Assembly (NCBI RefSeq): GCF_000472785.1
Contig: NZ_AXAL01000017.1
Span: forward strand, 1-64,000
Reading direction: 5' to 3'
Origin: Mesorhizobium loti CJ3sym
GTDB taxonomy: Bacteria > Pseudomonadota > Alphaproteobacteria > Rhizobiales > Rhizobiaceae
Length of the DNA: 64,000 bases
Shown piece by piece: positions 16,182 through 25,383 of the stretch (positions within the stretch are counted from its first letter, which is position 1; the number at the start of each line of letters is the position of its first letter). The notes beneath the pieces were generated by a model that was not told where the DNA came from, searched no databases, and was given only the letters and a program-made list of their open reading frames with translations. Position numbers and translations under genes: made by a program.

Positions 16182-17128
16182 TTGCGCACCGCACCGAAGG
16201 TGATGCCGCGCAGCAATTGCTTGCGAAGCAGGATGGTGAAAACCAGAATCGGCACCAGGAAGATCGTCGTGCCGGCGGCGACCGCCGGCCAGTCCTGGCC
16301 ACCCTCGCCGATGATGGTCGGGATGAAGGGCGGCGCGGTCTGAGCCGTGCCGGAGGTCAGGAGCGCGGCGAAGGCATATTCGTTCCAGGCGAAGATCAGG
16401 CAGAAGATGGCGGTTGCGGCAATGCCGGTGGTCGCCTGCGGCAGCACGGTGCGCCAGAACGCCTGCAGCCTGGTGTAGCCGTCGATCATCGCCGCTTCCT
16501 CATACTCGCGTGGGATCTCGTCGATGAAGCCTTTCAGCAGCCACACCGCCAGCGACACGTTGACCGCCGTGTAGAGCAGGATCATGCCAAGCGCCGTGTC
16601 GGAGAGGCCAAGCTCGCGGTACATCAGGTAGATGGGAATCGCGACCGCGATCGGCGGCATGAAGCGCGTCGACAGGATGAAGAACAGAAGATCGTCGGCG
16701 AGCGGCACCTTGAAGCGCGAAAAACCATAGGCCGAGAGCGTGCCGAGAAACACAGCGCAGAAGGTCGAGCCGAAGGCGATGATCAGCGAATTGATGAAGC
16801 GCGGCAGGAAGTTGGACTGGCCGGCGATCACCATGTTGCGCTTGCGCACGGTCTCGTCGCAGAAGCCGGTCGCCGGTCCGAGCGAGTTGATGTATTCCGG
16901 CGTCTGCCGCGTTCGCGTCGTGAACAGGTTGCAGTAACCCTCGAGGCTCGGCTGGAACAGGATTTTTGGCGGATAGGCGATCGAATCCGGTGGCGTTTTG
17001 AAGCTGGTGGCGAAGATCCACAACAGTGGCACGATCGAGATCAGCGCATAGGCGATGATGATCGCGCCGGCGATGCGCTTCGAATTGTCCGAAGGGGCGA
17101 CGACCGAGTGGGCAGTGGTCAGGCTCAT
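16178..17128 (-). CDS. Carbohydrate ABC transporter permease (MalG-like)
   Basis: This 316-residue inner-membrane permease of the MalG/UgpE class has about six hydrophobic segments. The cytoplasmic EAA loop reads EEAAMIDGYTRLQAFWRTVLP. An extra periplasmic insertion after the first helix (about residues 55-95) contains two cysteines. It overlaps the partner permease gene by 4 bp and the small membrane protein by 4 bp. It forms the membrane channel with the next permease. Confidence 0.92.
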   Translation of the reverse strand: MSLTTAHSVVAPSDNSKRIAGAIIIAYALISIVPLLWIFATSFKTPPDSIAYPPKILFQPSLEGYCNLFTTRTRQTPEYINSLGPATGFCDETVRKRNMVIAGQSNFLPRFINSLIIAFGSTFCAVFLGTLSAYGFSRFKVPLADDLLFFILSTRFMPPIAVAIPIYLMYRELGLSDTALGMILLYTAVNVSLAVWLLKGFIDEIPREYEEAAMIDGYTRLQAFWRTVLPQATTGIAATAIFCLIFAWNEYAFAALLTSGTAQTAPPFIPTIIGEGGQDWPAVAAGTTIFLVPILVFTILLRKQLLRGITFGAVRK

Positions 17129-18111
17129 CTCTGCTTCACCTTGTTGAGCGCCTTGACGTAGATGTTGGCGAGACCAAACACCGCGACGAACAGGATGATG
17201 GCGAAGGCCGAGGAATAGCCGGTACGCCAGCTCTCGAAAGCCTGCCGCTTCAGCGTGATCGAGGCGACCTCGGTGGTCGAGCCAGGCCCGCCGCCGGTCA
17301 GCAGGTTGACCATGTCGAACATCTTGAAGTTCTCGATGCCGCGAAACAGCACCGCCAGCATGATGAAAGGCAGCGCCATCGGCAGCGTGATCGACCAGAA
17401 CTGCCGCCAGTTCGAAGCGCGGTCGACCTCAGCCGCCTCATAGATATATTCGGGGATGGAGCGCAGGCCGGCGAGGCAGATCAGCATCACGTAGGGCGTC
17501 CACATCCAGGTATCGACGATGATGATAGACCATGGCGCCAGCGACACGTTGGAGAGCATCTGGATGCTTGTCGGCGGAATGCCGCTGACGAACGAGATGA
17601 CATAAGAGAACAGGCCGATCTGCGGCTCGTAGAGGAAGCGCCAGAAATTGCCGACCACCGCCGGCGACAGCATCATCGGCACCAGGATAAGCGTCGTCCA
17701 GAAGGCGTGACCGCGGAACTTCCGGTCTATCAGCCAGGCCAGTGTGAAGCCGATCAGCGTCTGCAGAAGGATGGTCCAGAACACGAAATGCGCCGTTGTC
17801 TGCATCGCGATCCAGACGTCCTTGTCGCCAAGAATGCGCTGGTAGTTGGCAAAGCCGAGGTTCTTGACCACTTCGTTCGGCCGGTTGGCCCGGTAATTGG
17901 TGAACGACAGATAGATCGCCCAGAACAGCGGGAAGATGTTGATGGCGAGCAGCAACAGGATCGTCGGCGAGATGAACAGCCAGGCGAGGCCCTTGTCGCT
18001 GATGCCCCGAACCTTGCGGGCCAACGGTTCCGGGGTCGCCCGGGCAACGTTCTCCGCGGTCCGATTGAGCATGGTCAGTCCTGCTTCGGTCACTTGGGTC
18101 GTCTCTGTCAT
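17125..18111 (-). CDS. Carbohydrate ABC transporter permease (MalF-like)
   Basis: This 328-residue permease of the MalF/UgpA class pairs with the MalG-like protein. The first helix follows KGLAWLFISPTILLLLAINI; the EAA loop is YEAAEVDRASNWRQFWSITLP. I start it at the ATG at 18111 (MTETTQVTEAG); the track to 18150 adds 13 residues from the leader. It sits 69 bp after the binding-protein gene, which often leaves room for an attenuating hairpin, though I see no clear one. Confidence 0.92.
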   Translation of the reverse strand: MTETTQVTEAGLTMLNRTAENVARATPEPLARKVRGISDKGLAWLFISPTILLLLAINIFPLFWAIYLSFTNYRANRPNEVVKNLGFANYQRILGDKDVWIAMQTTAHFVFWTILLQTLIGFTLAWLIDRKFRGHAFWTTLILVPMMLSPAVVGNFWRFLYEPQIGLFSYVISFVSGIPPTSIQMLSNVSLAPWSIIIVDTWMWTPYVMLICLAGLRSIPEYIYEAAEVDRASNWRQFWSITLPMALPFIMLAVLFRGIENFKMFDMVNLLTGGGPGSTTEVASITLKRQAFESWRTGYSSAFAIILFVAVFGLANIYVKALNKVKQR

Positions 18112-18180
18112 GGAATTTATCTGAACTGCGTCCCGTGCCAAGAGCGGCACGGGACGCCTGGGTCGGGCTCGGGAGGAGCC

Positions 18181-19512
18181 TTACAGTTTGCCGTCGTCCT
18201 GGAAGACCTGCGTCCAGTCCTTGACCAGCCCGTCGAGCGCGTCCTTGGCCGAACCCTGGCCGGCGACGACATAGTCATGGAAGCGCTTCTGCGAGGCTTG
18301 CAGCAGCGGTGCGTAGCTCGGCTCGGCCCAGAAGTCCTTGACGATGGCCATCGAGTCGAGGAAGGCCTGGGCGTAGGGCTGGCTGGCCGGGAACTTCGGA
18401 TCCTTCACCACCGCGTTCAGGCAGGAATAGCCGCCAAGCGACCACCACTTGGCCTGCACGTCCTTGTTGGCGAACCACTTGATGTATTTCAGCGCCGATT
18501 CCTGCTTGTCGGAATAGGACACCACCGAGATGCCCTGGCCGCCGAGCTGGGCGAACTGGGCGCCGCCGGGACCCTTCGGATTGACGAAATAGCCGATCTT
18601 GTCGCCACCGACATTCTCGTCCTTCTGCAGGCCGGGCCAGGTGAAGGTGAAGTTCATGTGCATCGCCACTTGGCCGGATTTGAAGGCATCGACGCCCTCG
18701 CCCATGTAGCTGTTCGAGGCGCCAGGAGGCGTGCAGCAATCATAGAGTGCCTTGTAGAATTCCAGGCCTTTGACCGCGTCGGGCGAATTGACGAAGCCTT
18801 CCATGTCGTAAGGCTTCTTCGGGTTCTCGTACTGGAAGCCATAGCTGTAGAGCACGTCCATGGCGCCCATGGTGATGCCTTCCGAGCCGCGCTCGGTGTA
18901 GATCGAGGCGCCATAGACGGTCTTGCCGTCGATCTGCCGCTTCTGGAAGAATTCGGCGATCTGCTTCAGCTGGTCGAAAGTGGCCGGCGGGCCGAGATCC
19001 CAACCATACTTCGCCTTGAATTCCTTCTGCAGCTCCGGCTTGGAGAACCAGTCCTTGCGGTAGGTCCAGCCGACGACATCGCCCATGGCCGGCATCGCCC
19101 AGTAGTTCGGCGTGTTCTTCGGCCATTCCGAATAGCCGACAACGGTTGCCGGCACGAAGTCGTCCATGCTGATCTTCTCCTTGTCGAAGAAGTCGTTCAG
19201 CTTGACATAGTGGCCGTTCTCGGCCGCGCCGCCGATCCACTGGCTGTCGCCGATGATCAGGTCGCACAATTTGCCGTGCGAATTCAGCTCGTTGAGGAAG
19301 CGATCGGCATAGTTGGTCCACGGCACGAATTCGAATTTCATGCCTATGCCGGTTTCCTTGGTAAAATCCTTGGACAGTTCGACCAGCGCATTGGCCGGGT
19401 CCCATGCGGCCCAGCACAGCGTCAGGTCTTCAGCGTGCGCGACGTTCGAGACGGCTGTCGACGCAGTAATCGCCGAGGCCAGTCCCAACGCCAGTTTCAA
19501 GCTCGATTTCAT
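18181..19512 (-). CDS. Extracellular solute-binding protein (family 1) of the dha-linked ABC transporter
   Basis: This 443-residue periplasmic protein has a Sec signal peptide of about 27 residues (MKSSLKLALGLASAITASTA, cleaved after NVAHA). The mature start, EDLTLCWAAWDPANALVELS, resembles binding proteins of CUT1 sugar/polyol importers. It is the first gene of the operon, behind the TGTTTAGTAA operator. Together with the downstream dihydroxyacetone kinases, the probable ligand is a C3 to C5 polyol or ketose, but binding residues cannot be read by eye. Confidence 0.9.
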   Translation of the reverse strand: MKSSLKLALGLASAITASTAVSNVAHAEDLTLCWAAWDPANALVELSKDFTKETGIGMKFEFVPWTNYADRFLNELNSHGKLCDLIIGDSQWIGGAAENGHYVKLNDFFDKEKISMDDFVPATVVGYSEWPKNTPNYWAMPAMGDVVGWTYRKDWFSKPELQKEFKAKYGWDLGPPATFDQLKQIAEFFQKRQIDGKTVYGASIYTERGSEGITMGAMDVLYSYGFQYENPKKPYDMEGFVNSPDAVKGLEFYKALYDCCTPPGASNSYMGEGVDAFKSGQVAMHMNFTFTWPGLQKDENVGGDKIGYFVNPKGPGGAQFAQLGGQGISVVSYSDKQESALKYIKWFANKDVQAKWWSLGGYSCLNAVVKDPKFPASQPYAQAFLDSMAIVKDFWAEPSYAPLLQASQKRFHDYVVAGQGSAKDALDGLVKDWTQVFQDDGKL

Positions 19513-19612
19513 GCCTTCCTCCCATTTGCGAAACGCGCCCGGATGACGGTTTCAAGAGCCCTCTAACCCCTCTCCTCAGGGGCCCAAACATGGCGGCGCG
19601 GTGCGTCGCGAA

Positions 19613-19652
19613 TGTTTAGTAATTTGTTTAGTGATGCAATTTTTACTAAACA
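19613..19652. promoter_or_regulatory. Operator with direct and inverted TGTTTAGTAA repeats upstream of the ABC/dha operon
   Basis: TGTTTAGTAA is at 19613-19622, TGTTTAGTGA at 19625-19634, and the inverted copy TTACTAAACA at 19643-19652. The region is strikingly AT-rich against its GC-rich surroundings and lies about 100 bp upstream of the binding-protein start. Arrays of short T/A-rich direct repeats with one inverted copy fit DeoR- or GlpR-type repressors of sugar-phosphate operons. No DeoR gene is in the window, so the regulator is encoded elsewhere. Confidence 0.7.
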
Positions 19653-19745
19653 AGGCAAGCGAATTCGTTGCTGCGCCGCAGCATGTCGAAACGGGGGATT
19701 GAAATCGTTGGGAAATGATCGTCGGAGGGCTCGGCTGTCCGTCGT

Positions 19746-20450
19746 TCAGCCGGCGTCACCGACGAGGTTCGTCTGTGGCGTCACCGGCCGCACAGGCGGC
19801 GCGGGCGGCAACAAGGCGCGGATGTCGGCGAAGGGAAATGTCGGCTCGAAGCGAAATGCCTCGGCCAATGAACGAGGCGCGGCGTTGCATTGACCGGCGC
19901 GGAATTCGTTCTGGATGCGCGCCCTGTCGACATATTGCTCCGGCCGTTGCGAGCGGTGCGCGCGGATCGCCCGCGTCTTGATATCCCGGTAGGCGGAAAT
20001 ATCGACATAGTGCGTCGGCGAAAACCCTGTGCCGCCCATCGTGTCGGCGTGCAGCACCGCAACCGCGAACGAGGCGGCGATACGCACCCCGTCCGACAGC
20101 GCGCGGTGGTCGGCGTGATAGTCGTTGCGGGCATGCGTGATCACCAGATCCGGCCCGGTCTCGCGTATCAGCGTTTTCAGCGTGCCGATCAGCGCGGCAT
20201 CGGCCACCAGCTCGCCGTCGGGAAAGTCGAGGAAGCGTGGCGCAGCACCTAGCAGCGCGGCCGCCGCCGTTGCTTCCTCTCGGCGGACGCGGGCAAGCAC
20301 CGTGGCATCACTCTTGCCGCCCTTGGCACCATCGGTGGCCACGGCAAAAGTGAGCTCTGCGCCTTGCGCCGCATAGGCGGCCATCGTACCGAACATGAAG
20401 ATCTCGATGTCGTCCGGATGCGCACCGAGCGCCAATATTTTCAAAGCCAC
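19746..20450 (-). CDS. PIG-L/LmbE-family deacetylase
   Basis: This 234-residue predicted zinc-dependent N-deacetylase has the family motif GAHPDD (residues 9-14), which supplies His and Asp ligands. ITHARNDYHADHRALSDG provides the second metal-binding HxxH-like stretch. Family members remove acetyl groups from GlcNAc-type sugars, bacillithiol/mycothiol precursors or antibiotics. It is upstream of, and on the same strand as, the ABC/dha operon, but 230 bp and an operator separate them, so it is probably a separate unit. It is divergent from the DMT gene with 13 bp between starts. Confidence 0.88.
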   Translation of the reverse strand: MALKILALGAHPDDIEIFMFGTMAAYAAQGAELTFAVATDGAKGGKSDATVLARVRREEATAAAALLGAAPRFLDFPDGELVADAALIGTLKTLIRETGPDLVITHARNDYHADHRALSDGVRIAASFAVAVLHADTMGGTGFSPTHYVDISAYRDIKTRAIRAHRSQRPEQYVDRARIQNEFRAGQCNAAPRSLAEAFRFEPTFPFADIRALLPPAPPVRPVTPQTNLVGDAG

Positions 20451-20463
20451 TCACCCCCCGGAA

Positions 20464-21363
20464 ATGAAAAAAGTGACGAACGGAATTCTGCTCGCCCTGA
20501 TCGCCTACGCAAGCTATTCGGGCAGCGATGCCGTTATCAAGAGCCTCGGCGGACAGTTCACCGTCTTCGAGATCGGTTTCTTCGCGACCTTGTTTGCCGG
20601 CTGTTTCCTGTTCTTCACCCGCCCAGTGGGCGAGCGCTGGCGCGATTTCTGGCGCATGAAGCGGCCATGGGCCGTGCAGGCGCGGGCCTGGGCCGGCATC
20701 GCCTCGGGCGTGCTCAGCGTCTATGCCTTCACCCACATTCCGCTGGCCGAGGTCTACGCGCTGATCTTTTTGGCGCCCCTGCTGGTCACCATCCTGTCGA
20801 CGGTCATCCTGAAGGAAAAGGTCGGCCCGTGGCGGTGGCTCGCCGTGGTCGCCGGCTTTGCAGGCGTGATGCTGGTGGTGCGGCCGGGCTTTCGTGAATT
20901 GAACCTCGGCCATCTGGCCGCCTTTGTGGTTGCCTTCCTCGCCGCCACCAGCATCATCCTGATGCGGTCGCTCGCCCAGCAGGAGAAGCGCACATCGATG
21001 CTCGGCGTGCTTGTCGGCTACGGCCTGTTGTTCAACGGGGCCGGCGCCGCCGCCACCTCGTTCACCTTGCCGAATGCCATGCAGCTTGTCTGGCTGGCGA
21101 TGGCGGGCGCCTTCACCGCGGGCGGACAATTGCTGCAGCTGCTCGCCGCCAAATATGCCCCCGCCAACCGGATCGCGCCGACGCATTATTCGCAGATCGT
21201 CTGGGCGGTGATTCTCGGCGCCCTGTTCTTCCAGGAATACCCCGATTGGCTGTCGCTCGTCGGCCTCGCGGTCGTTGGCGGCTCCGGCCTGCTGACCATG
21301 GTGCGCGAGGAAGCGCGGCTCGGCACGGTGCGCTGGAACCCGTTTTCGCGCACCCGGCTTTAA
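20464..21363 (+). CDS. DMT-family (EamA) transporter
   Basis: This 299-residue membrane protein has ten hydrophobic segments in two EamA repeats. The N-terminus reads MKKVTNGILLALIAYASYSG and the second repeat ends with VGLAVVGGSGLLTM. Such proteins export amino acids, nucleosides or other metabolites; specificity is not visible. The ATG at 20464 is chosen over the in-frame 20395, because the earlier start would overlap the divergent PIG-L gene. Confidence 0.88.
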   Translation: MKKVTNGILLALIAYASYSGSDAVIKSLGGQFTVFEIGFFATLFAGCFLFFTRPVGERWRDFWRMKRPWAVQARAWAGIASGVLSVYAFTHIPLAEVYALIFLAPLLVTILSTVILKEKVGPWRWLAVVAGFAGVMLVVRPGFRELNLGHLAAFVVAFLAATSIILMRSLAQQEKRTSMLGVLVGYGLLFNGAGAAATSFTLPNAMQLVWLAMAGAFTAGGQLLQLLAAKYAPANRIAPTHYSQIVWAVILGALFFQEYPDWLSLVGLAVVGGSGLLTMVREEARLGTVRWNPFSRTRL

Positions 21364-21409
21364 GCCGGTACCGTTGCATGGCGACCGCGACCGCTGATAT
21401 GCGGACGCG

Positions 21410-23869
21410 ATGAAGACAAAACCCTTGCCCGAGCTTCCGGTATCCGCCGTGCTGCCGGCGCTGAGCGAAGCCCTCGACGCCGGCAGCAGCGCGGTGTTGG
21501 TGGCGCCGCCCGGCGCCGGCAAGACGACGCTGGTGCCGCTGGCGTTGCTCGATGCGTCCTGGCTGGGCACGGGCAAGATCGTCCTGCTCGAACCGCGCCG
21601 GCTCGCCGCCCGCGCCGCCGCCCGCCGCATGGCCGAATTGCTTGGCGAGGAACCGGGCGCTACCGTCGGCTACGCCATGCGCATGGAAAACCGCACCTCG
21701 GCCGCGACAAGAATCCTGGTCGTCACCGAGGGCGTGCTCGCGCGCATGATCCTCGACGATCCCGAACTGCCCGGTGTCTCGGCGGTCATTTTCGACGAGT
21801 TCCACGAGCGCTCGCTCGACGGCGATTTCGGTTTGGCCCTGGCGCTCGACGTGCAAGGAGCGCTTCGGCCGGATCTCAGGCTGCTGGTGATGTCGGCGAC
21901 ACTGGACGGCGCCCGTGTCGCCCGACTCCTGTCGGGCGCGCCAGTGATCGAAAGCGAGGGCCGCGCCTTCCCCGTCGACATCCGTTACGACGAACGGCCA
22001 GCCGGTGTTCCGATCGAGGACGCCATGGCCAAGGCGATCCGATCAGCACTTGTTGACGAGAGCGGCAGCGTGCTTGCCTTCCTGCCCGGCCAACGCGAGA
22101 TCGAGCGCACCGCCGAGCGGCTGGCCGGCAAGCTCGGCGCCGACACAGATATGGTGCCGCTCTATGGCATGCTCGACGGCAAGGCGCAGGACGCCGCGAT
22201 CAAGCCGGCGCCGTCTGGCCGCCGCAAGGTGGTGCTGGCGACCTCGATCGCCGAAACCTCCATCACCATCGACGGCGTGCGCGTGGTCATCGATTCCGGC
22301 CTGTCGCGGCTGCCGCGCTATGAGCCGGCCAGCGGCCTGACGCGGCTGGAGACGGTGCGCGTCAGCAAGGCATCGGCCGACCAACGCGCCGGCCGCGCCG
22401 GACGCACGCAGGCTGGCGTCGCCGTCCGGCTATGGCGGGCCGAACAGACGGCGGCGCTTCCCGCCTTCACGCCGCCGGAAATCCTCGAGGCCGACCTCTC
22501 CGGCCTGCTGCTCGACTGCGCCGCCTTCGGTGTCGCCGATCCGTCGGCGCTCGCCTTCCTCGATCCGCCTCCGGCTCCGGCACTCAACGAGGCACGGGCG
22601 TTGTTGCGCGCGCTGCATGCCATCGACGAGGCAGGGCGCCTGACGGAAGCGGGCGCTTCGATGCGCAAGCTCGCTCTGCCGGTGCGGCTGGCGCATATGG
22701 TCGCCGAGGCGGCCAGCAGCGGCCACGCCTTCGAGGCAACGATGTTGGCCGTGCTGCTCACCGAACGCGGCCTTGGCGGCGACGGCGCCGATCTCGAACG
22801 GCGGCTGATGCGCTTTCGCTCTGAACGATCACCCCGCGCCACCGCCGCACGGCAACTGGCTGAGAGGCTGGCGAGGCAGGTGGGCGGGGCGAAAAACGGC
22901 GAAGCCGCTCCTGCCGGCGCACTTCTCATCCACGCCTGGCCGGACCGCGTCGCCAAGGCGCGCGGCGAGCGTGGCCGCTTCGTGCTGGCCAATGGCTCCG
23001 GCGCCATGCTCGATGCCGCCGACCCGCTGGCGGGCGAGCCGTTTCTGGTCGTCGCCGACCTGCAGGGCAAGGCGCAGAATGCACGCATCACGGCGGCGGC
23101 AGCCATCGGCGAGGAGGACATCCGCGCCGCGCTGGCCGACCGGATCGAAACACGCCGGCAAACCAGTTTCGACCGCGAGCGCCGTGCCGTGCGCGTGCGC
23201 GAAACCGTTCGCCTTGGTGCCATCACCCTGGCCGAGCGCATGCTGCCGCCACCGGCCGGCAGCGAGGCCGACCGCGCCATCCTTGACGCCTTGCGGGAAC
23301 ACGGGCTGTCGCTGCTGACCTGGAGCAAGGAGGCCGAGACGCTGCGCCATCGGCTGTCCTGGCTGCATCGTGGCCTCGGCGCACCCTGGCCCGATATGTC
23401 GGACGCGGCCCTCATCGAGCGCCTCGACGACTGGCTGCTGCCATTCCTGTCGGGTGCCGCATCCCTGGCAGCGATCGGCCCCAATGTCGTTTCAGCCGGG
23501 CTGGCCTCGTTCGTGCCGCATGATCTGCAGCGCAAGGTCGATGTGCTGGCACCGACCCATTTCGACGCGCCATCGGGCAGCCACGTGCCGATCCGCTATG
23601 ACGGCGAATGGCCGGTGCTGGCGGTCCGCGTTCAGGAGCTCTTTGGGCTCGATCGCCATCCATCGATCGCCAACGGCACGGTGCCGCTCACCCTTGAACT
23701 TCTGTCACCGGCACACCGGCCGATCCAGACGACGCGCGACCTGCCCGGCTTCTGGCGCGGCTCCTGGGCCGACGTGCGTACCGACATGCGCGGCCGCTAT
23801 CCCAAGCATGTCTGGCCGGAAAACCCGCTGCTGGCCGCCGCTACCGCCCGTGCCAAACCGCGAGCATGA
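21410..23869 (+). CDS. hrpB: ATP-dependent helicase HrpB
   Basis: This 819-residue DEAH/RHA-type helicase matches HrpB in length and order. Walker A APPGAGKTT is at 32-40; the Walker B is DEFH at 129-132, the variant usual for HrpB; SAT and the QRAGRAGR motif VI follow, then HA2 and the HrpB C-terminal domain. The function of HrpB is poorly known; an RNA or stress role is suspected. The final codons and stop lie in the first bases of a palindromic repeat (23864), so the repeat supplies the natural C-terminus. Confidence 0.94.
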   Translation: MKTKPLPELPVSAVLPALSEALDAGSSAVLVAPPGAGKTTLVPLALLDASWLGTGKIVLLEPRRLAARAAARRMAELLGEEPGATVGYAMRMENRTSAATRILVVTEGVLARMILDDPELPGVSAVIFDEFHERSLDGDFGLALALDVQGALRPDLRLLVMSATLDGARVARLLSGAPVIESEGRAFPVDIRYDERPAGVPIEDAMAKAIRSALVDESGSVLAFLPGQREIERTAERLAGKLGADTDMVPLYGMLDGKAQDAAIKPAPSGRRKVVLATSIAETSITIDGVRVVIDSGLSRLPRYEPASGLTRLETVRVSKASADQRAGRAGRTQAGVAVRLWRAEQTAALPAFTPPEILEADLSGLLLDCAAFGVADPSALAFLDPPPAPALNEARALLRALHAIDEAGRLTEAGASMRKLALPVRLAHMVAEAASSGHAFEATMLAVLLTERGLGGDGADLERRLMRFRSERSPRATAARQLAERLARQVGGAKNGEAAPAGALLIHAWPDRVAKARGERGRFVLANGSGAMLDAADPLAGEPFLVVADLQGKAQNARITAAAAIGEEDIRAALADRIETRRQTSFDRERRAVRVRETVRLGAITLAERMLPPPAGSEADRAILDALREHGLSLLTWSKEAETLRHRLSWLHRGLGAPWPDMSDAALIERLDDWLLPFLSGAASLAAIGPNVVSAGLASFVPHDLQRKVDVLAPTHFDAPSGSHVPIRYDGEWPVLAVRVQELFGLDRHPSIANGTVPLTLELLSPAHRPIQTTRDLPGFWRGSWADVRTDMRGRYPKHVWPENPLLAAATARAKPRA

Positions 23870-23953
23870 TCCCAAAAAGTGGGAACCGGTTTTTGGAAAA
23901 GATCATGCTCAAACAATAAGTAAAGCTCCAATCCGACTTCATCGGATTGGAGC
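23864..23953. repeat. Rhizobiales palindromic intergenic element and 12-bp hairpin
   Basis: GCATGATC (23864-23871) is mirrored by GATCATGC (23901-23908) around a core with AAAAAGTGGGAACCGGTTTT. This unit is a common dispersed repeat in Mesorhizobium and relatives. It is followed by a perfect 12-bp stem, GCTCCAATCCGA (23925-23936) and TCGGATTGGAGC (23942-23953), with a 5-base loop. The hairpin may terminate hrpB or stabilise mRNA ends. A related copy lies at about 53.37 kb. Confidence 0.75.
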
Positions 23954-23987
23954 GGACCTAGCGTTTGCGCTCCTGCGGCTGTAATCC

Positions 23988-25319
23988 ATGGCCATGATCA
24001 ATATCCTGAACACGCCCGATTTCCAGCAGAGCCAGAGACTGCGCCTCAACACGCTGATCCGGCTGCGCTGGCTGGCCATTGTCGGCCAGAGCGTGACGGT
24101 GCTCGTCGTCGCCTATGGCCTGAAATTCCCGTTGCCGGTCAGCCTGTGCTTTGCGCTGATCGCCTGTTCGGCCTGGATGAACCTGTTTTTGGCCTTCCGC
24201 TTTCCGGCGGCGCACCGGCTCACCCCATTCGCGGCCTTCGGCATCCTGATCTTCGACAGCCTGCAGCTTGCCGGCCTGCTCTACATGACCGGTGGCCTGA
24301 CCAATCCATTCTCGCTGCTGATGACCGTGCCCGTCGTCATTTCGGCGACGTCGCTGCCCCTTCGCCTGACAGCGCTCCTCGGCGGGCTGGTGATGACGGC
24401 CGCGACCTTGCTGGTCTTCATCCATTTGCCCTTGCCCTGGCATGAGGGCGCGCCGTTGGCGATGCCCTTCATCTATGTCGCCGGCATGTGGATGGCGGTG
24501 CTGTCCTCGATCGCTTTCACCGCCATGTATGCCTTCCGGGTAGCCGCCGAGGCGCGGCTTCTGGCCAATGCGCTTGCCGCCACCGAACTGGTGCTGCAGC
24601 GCGAGCAGCACCTTTCGGCGCTCGATGGCCTGGCGGCGGCGGCGGCGCATGAGCTCGGCACGCCGCTCGCCACCATCACGCTGGTCGCCAAGGAGATGGA
24701 AAAGGCGCTCGGCAGCGACCCGAAATATGGCGAAGACGTCAAGCTGCTGCGCTCGCAAAGCGAGCGCTGCCGCGAAATTCTCAAGCGCCTGACCAGCCTG
24801 TCGTCCGAGGGCGAGGCACATCTTTCCCGCCTGCCGCTGACCTCGCTGGTCGAGGAAGTCACCGCGCCGCATCGCGATTTCGGCATTTCGATCAAGCTTC
24901 GTCCCGGCGACCGCACCGGGCCGGAGCCGGTCGGGCGCCGCAATCCGGGCGTCATCTATGGCCTCGGCAATCTGGTCGAGAACGCCGTCGATTTCGCCCG
25001 CAAGAGCGTCACCGTGCGCTGGAGCTGGGACGATGCCGCCGTCACCTTCTCGATCATCGACGACGGGCCCGGTTTTCCCCCCGAAATCATCGACCGCATC
25101 GGCGAGCCCTATATGTCGACGCGCCAGGGCACGGAAGCCGGTGGTGGCCTGGGTTTAGGCCTGTTCATCGCCAAGACTCTGCTCGAACGCTCGGGTGCGG
25201 CACTCGATTTCCGCAATTCGAGCGGCCTGGGCGAGGGCGCCGTGGTGCAGATTTCGTGGCCGCGCAATGTCTTCCTGAACCCGGAAATGGCTCCAGCGAC
25301 CATGTTTGACACTGCGTAA
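23988..25319 (+). CDS. actS: Redox-sensing histidine kinase ActS (RegB/PrrB family)
   Basis: This 443-residue membrane histidine kinase has six hydrophobic segments in the first 185 residues, including GGLTNPF, the conserved quinone-sensing region of RegB. The H box AAAAHELGTPLATI has the phosphorylated His221. Cys261 in RCREILKRL corresponds to the redox-active cysteine of RegB (C265), at the same spacing from the histidine. GLGLGLFIAK is the ATP-binding G box. It precedes its response regulator by 64 bp. Target processes in rhizobia include acid tolerance, microaerobic metabolism, and nitrogen and carbon fixation. Confidence 0.92.
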   Translation: MAMINILNTPDFQQSQRLRLNTLIRLRWLAIVGQSVTVLVVAYGLKFPLPVSLCFALIACSAWMNLFLAFRFPAAHRLTPFAAFGILIFDSLQLAGLLYMTGGLTNPFSLLMTVPVVISATSLPLRLTALLGGLVMTAATLLVFIHLPLPWHEGAPLAMPFIYVAGMWMAVLSSIAFTAMYAFRVAAEARLLANALAATELVLQREQHLSALDGLAAAAAHELGTPLATITLVAKEMEKALGSDPKYGEDVKLLRSQSERCREILKRLTSLSSEGEAHLSRLPLTSLVEEVTAPHRDFGISIKLRPGDRTGPEPVGRRNPGVIYGLGNLVENAVDFARKSVTVRWSWDDAAVTFSIIDDGPGFPPEIIDRIGEPYMSTRQGTEAGGGLGLGLFIAKTLLERSGAALDFRNSSGLGEGAVVQISWPRNVFLNPEMAPATMFDTA

Positions 25320-25383
25320 ATTGGACAATAGCGGCGCGAAACTATATCTGCGTAAAATTAAGGCAGCAGGAATTTTCAAGACG

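Noticed and set aside
14860..16302. Extended start of the ABC ATPase at 16302
   Set aside because: The extra 110 residues are antisense-like and overlap two other genes; the ATG at 15972 gives the family N-terminus.
17707..19566. 619-codon frame antisense to the binding-protein and permease genes
   Set aside because: Both true genes have clear domains; this frame has none.
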